A stretch of DNA of 64,000 nt from Anaerolineae bacterium (GTDB lineage Bacteria > Chloroflexota > Anaerolineae > Caldilineales > Caldilineaceae): positions 1 through 64,000 of the forward strand of contig JAUIHI010000030.1 in assembly GCA_030432295.1 (NCBI GenBank), in the 5' to 3' direction. Position numbers and translations under genes: made by a program. Below the pieces are notes generated by a model. It had not been told where the DNA came from. It searched no databases and saw only the letters and a program-made list of their open reading frames with translations. Shown one piece after another: positions 63,569-64,000 of this stretch (position 1 is the first letter of the stretch; every line of letters begins with the position of its first letter).

Positions 63569-64000
63569 CTACTCCATCGCCTTCGTGTAGGCAGCGATCA
63601 ACTGCTGCGCGCTGCGCTCCCACGTGAATTTCCGCGCATTGACACTGCCCGCCTCCGCCAGCGCCTGCCGGTAGGCCCCATCCGTCGCCAGCCGGACAAT
63701 CCCCGCTGCGATGCTCTCCACCGACTCTGCGTCCACATACAGCGCGCCGTCCCCGCCTGCTTCGGGCAGACAGGAGTTGTCCCCGGTCAGCACCGCCGCG
63801 CCGCAAGCCTGCGCTTCCAGAATCGGCAGACCAAACCCTTCGTATAGCGAAGGATAGGCGAAAAATTCCGCGGCGGAAAAGAGCGCGGGCAGGTCAGCGT
63901 CATCCACAAAGCCGGGGAAGACCACATCTGCTTCCAGGCCCAATTCCTGCACAGTCGCAAAAATCTCGTCGAAGAGCCAGCCTTTGCTGCCCCCGATCAC
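63569..64000 (-). CDS. Glycosyltransferase family 4, C-terminal part (cut by window edge)
   Basis: 143 codons of the C-terminal Rossmann domain of a GT4-type glycosyltransferase. The donor-binding motif SLYEGFGLPILEA, with its E-x7-E pair, is intact, followed by AVLTGDNSCLPEAGGDGALYVD. The start is beyond position 64000, so the N-terminal acceptor domain is not visible. It transfers a sugar from a nucleotide-sugar, probably in envelope polysaccharide synthesis. Confidence 0.9.
   Translation of the reverse strand: MIGGSKGWLFDEIFATVQELGLEADVVFPGFVDDADLPALFSAAEFFAYPSLYEGFGLPILEAQACGAAVLTGDNSCLPEAGGDGALYVDAESVESIAAGIVRLATDGAYRQALAEAGSVNARKFTWERSAQQLIAAYTKAME

Overview
The window is a 64 kb chromosomal stretch of about 60% GC that most resembles a member of the Chloroflexota, probably near Caldilineae/Anaerolineae. 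This is inferred from style, not from a marker gene. The pointers are lipoproteins with Ala/Pro-rich tails after the lipobox, secreted proteins with a VFLPLV-type tail, Thr-Pro linkers, pentapeptide-TIR proteins, several solute ABC operons, a T-box leader and many intergenic palindromes. No rRNA, tRNA, CRISPR array, phage or complete transposase was seen.

Layout. 1-6.4 kb: a seven-gene Mrp Na+/H+ antiporter operon (mrpA to mrpG, minus strand) with a strong promoter. 6.4-10.4 kb: EamA transporter, YccF protein, glutamate-type dehydrogenase and a small acidic Cys4 protein. 10.4-22.2 kb: a large nucleoside-kinase-like protein, two secreted beta-propeller proteins, an HtrA-type protease, a sulfatase and a SlyD-like isomerase. 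22.2-28 kb: nested repeats, a di-heme peroxidase with a YtkA-like lipoprotein, a thioesterase, two small DUF proteins and a second sulfatase. 28-34.2 kb: a complete Dpp/Opp-type ABC operon. 34.4-37.9 kb: two ABC-F proteins. 38-50 kb: a SAF-domain oxidoreductase, a 14-TM MFS exporter, a three-gene sugar ABC operon without its ATPase, an aldo/keto reductase, an orphan molybdenum hydroxylase subunit, a sulfotransferase and a Gfo/Idh/MocA oxidoreductase. 50-55 kb: a probable selenocysteine-containing redoxin lipoprotein, a two-component pair, a VapBC-like toxin-antitoxin pair and a pentapeptide-TIR protein. 55-64 kb: valS with promoter and T-box leader, tandem cation/Ca2+ exchangers, two unrecognised proteins, a thioesterase, a GNAT acetyltransferase and the end of a glycosyltransferase.

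Three results stand out. First, a TlpA-like lipoprotein is interrupted by a single in-frame UGA exactly at the first Cys of its CxxC motif, and a short hairpin with a GGU loop follows at SECIS-like distance; I read it as a UxxC selenoprotein. Second, the valS T-box leader carries a palindromic repeat between its stem I/III part and its antiterminator. A related repeat sits just after the valS stop. Third, one dispersed repeat occurs twice, once intact and once carrying a 172-bp element with 13-bp terminal inverted repeats and an 8-bp target duplication, so both empty and filled sites are visible.

Most intergenic gaps hold long inverted repeats belonging to at least ten sequence families. They often replace ordinary terminators and also sit inside operons and next to start and stop codons. 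Functionally the window mixes membrane energetics (Mrp, Ca2+ exchange), uptake of peptides and sugars, sulfate-ester chemistry, envelope redox and translation maintenance (EttA, ABC-F, ValRS).
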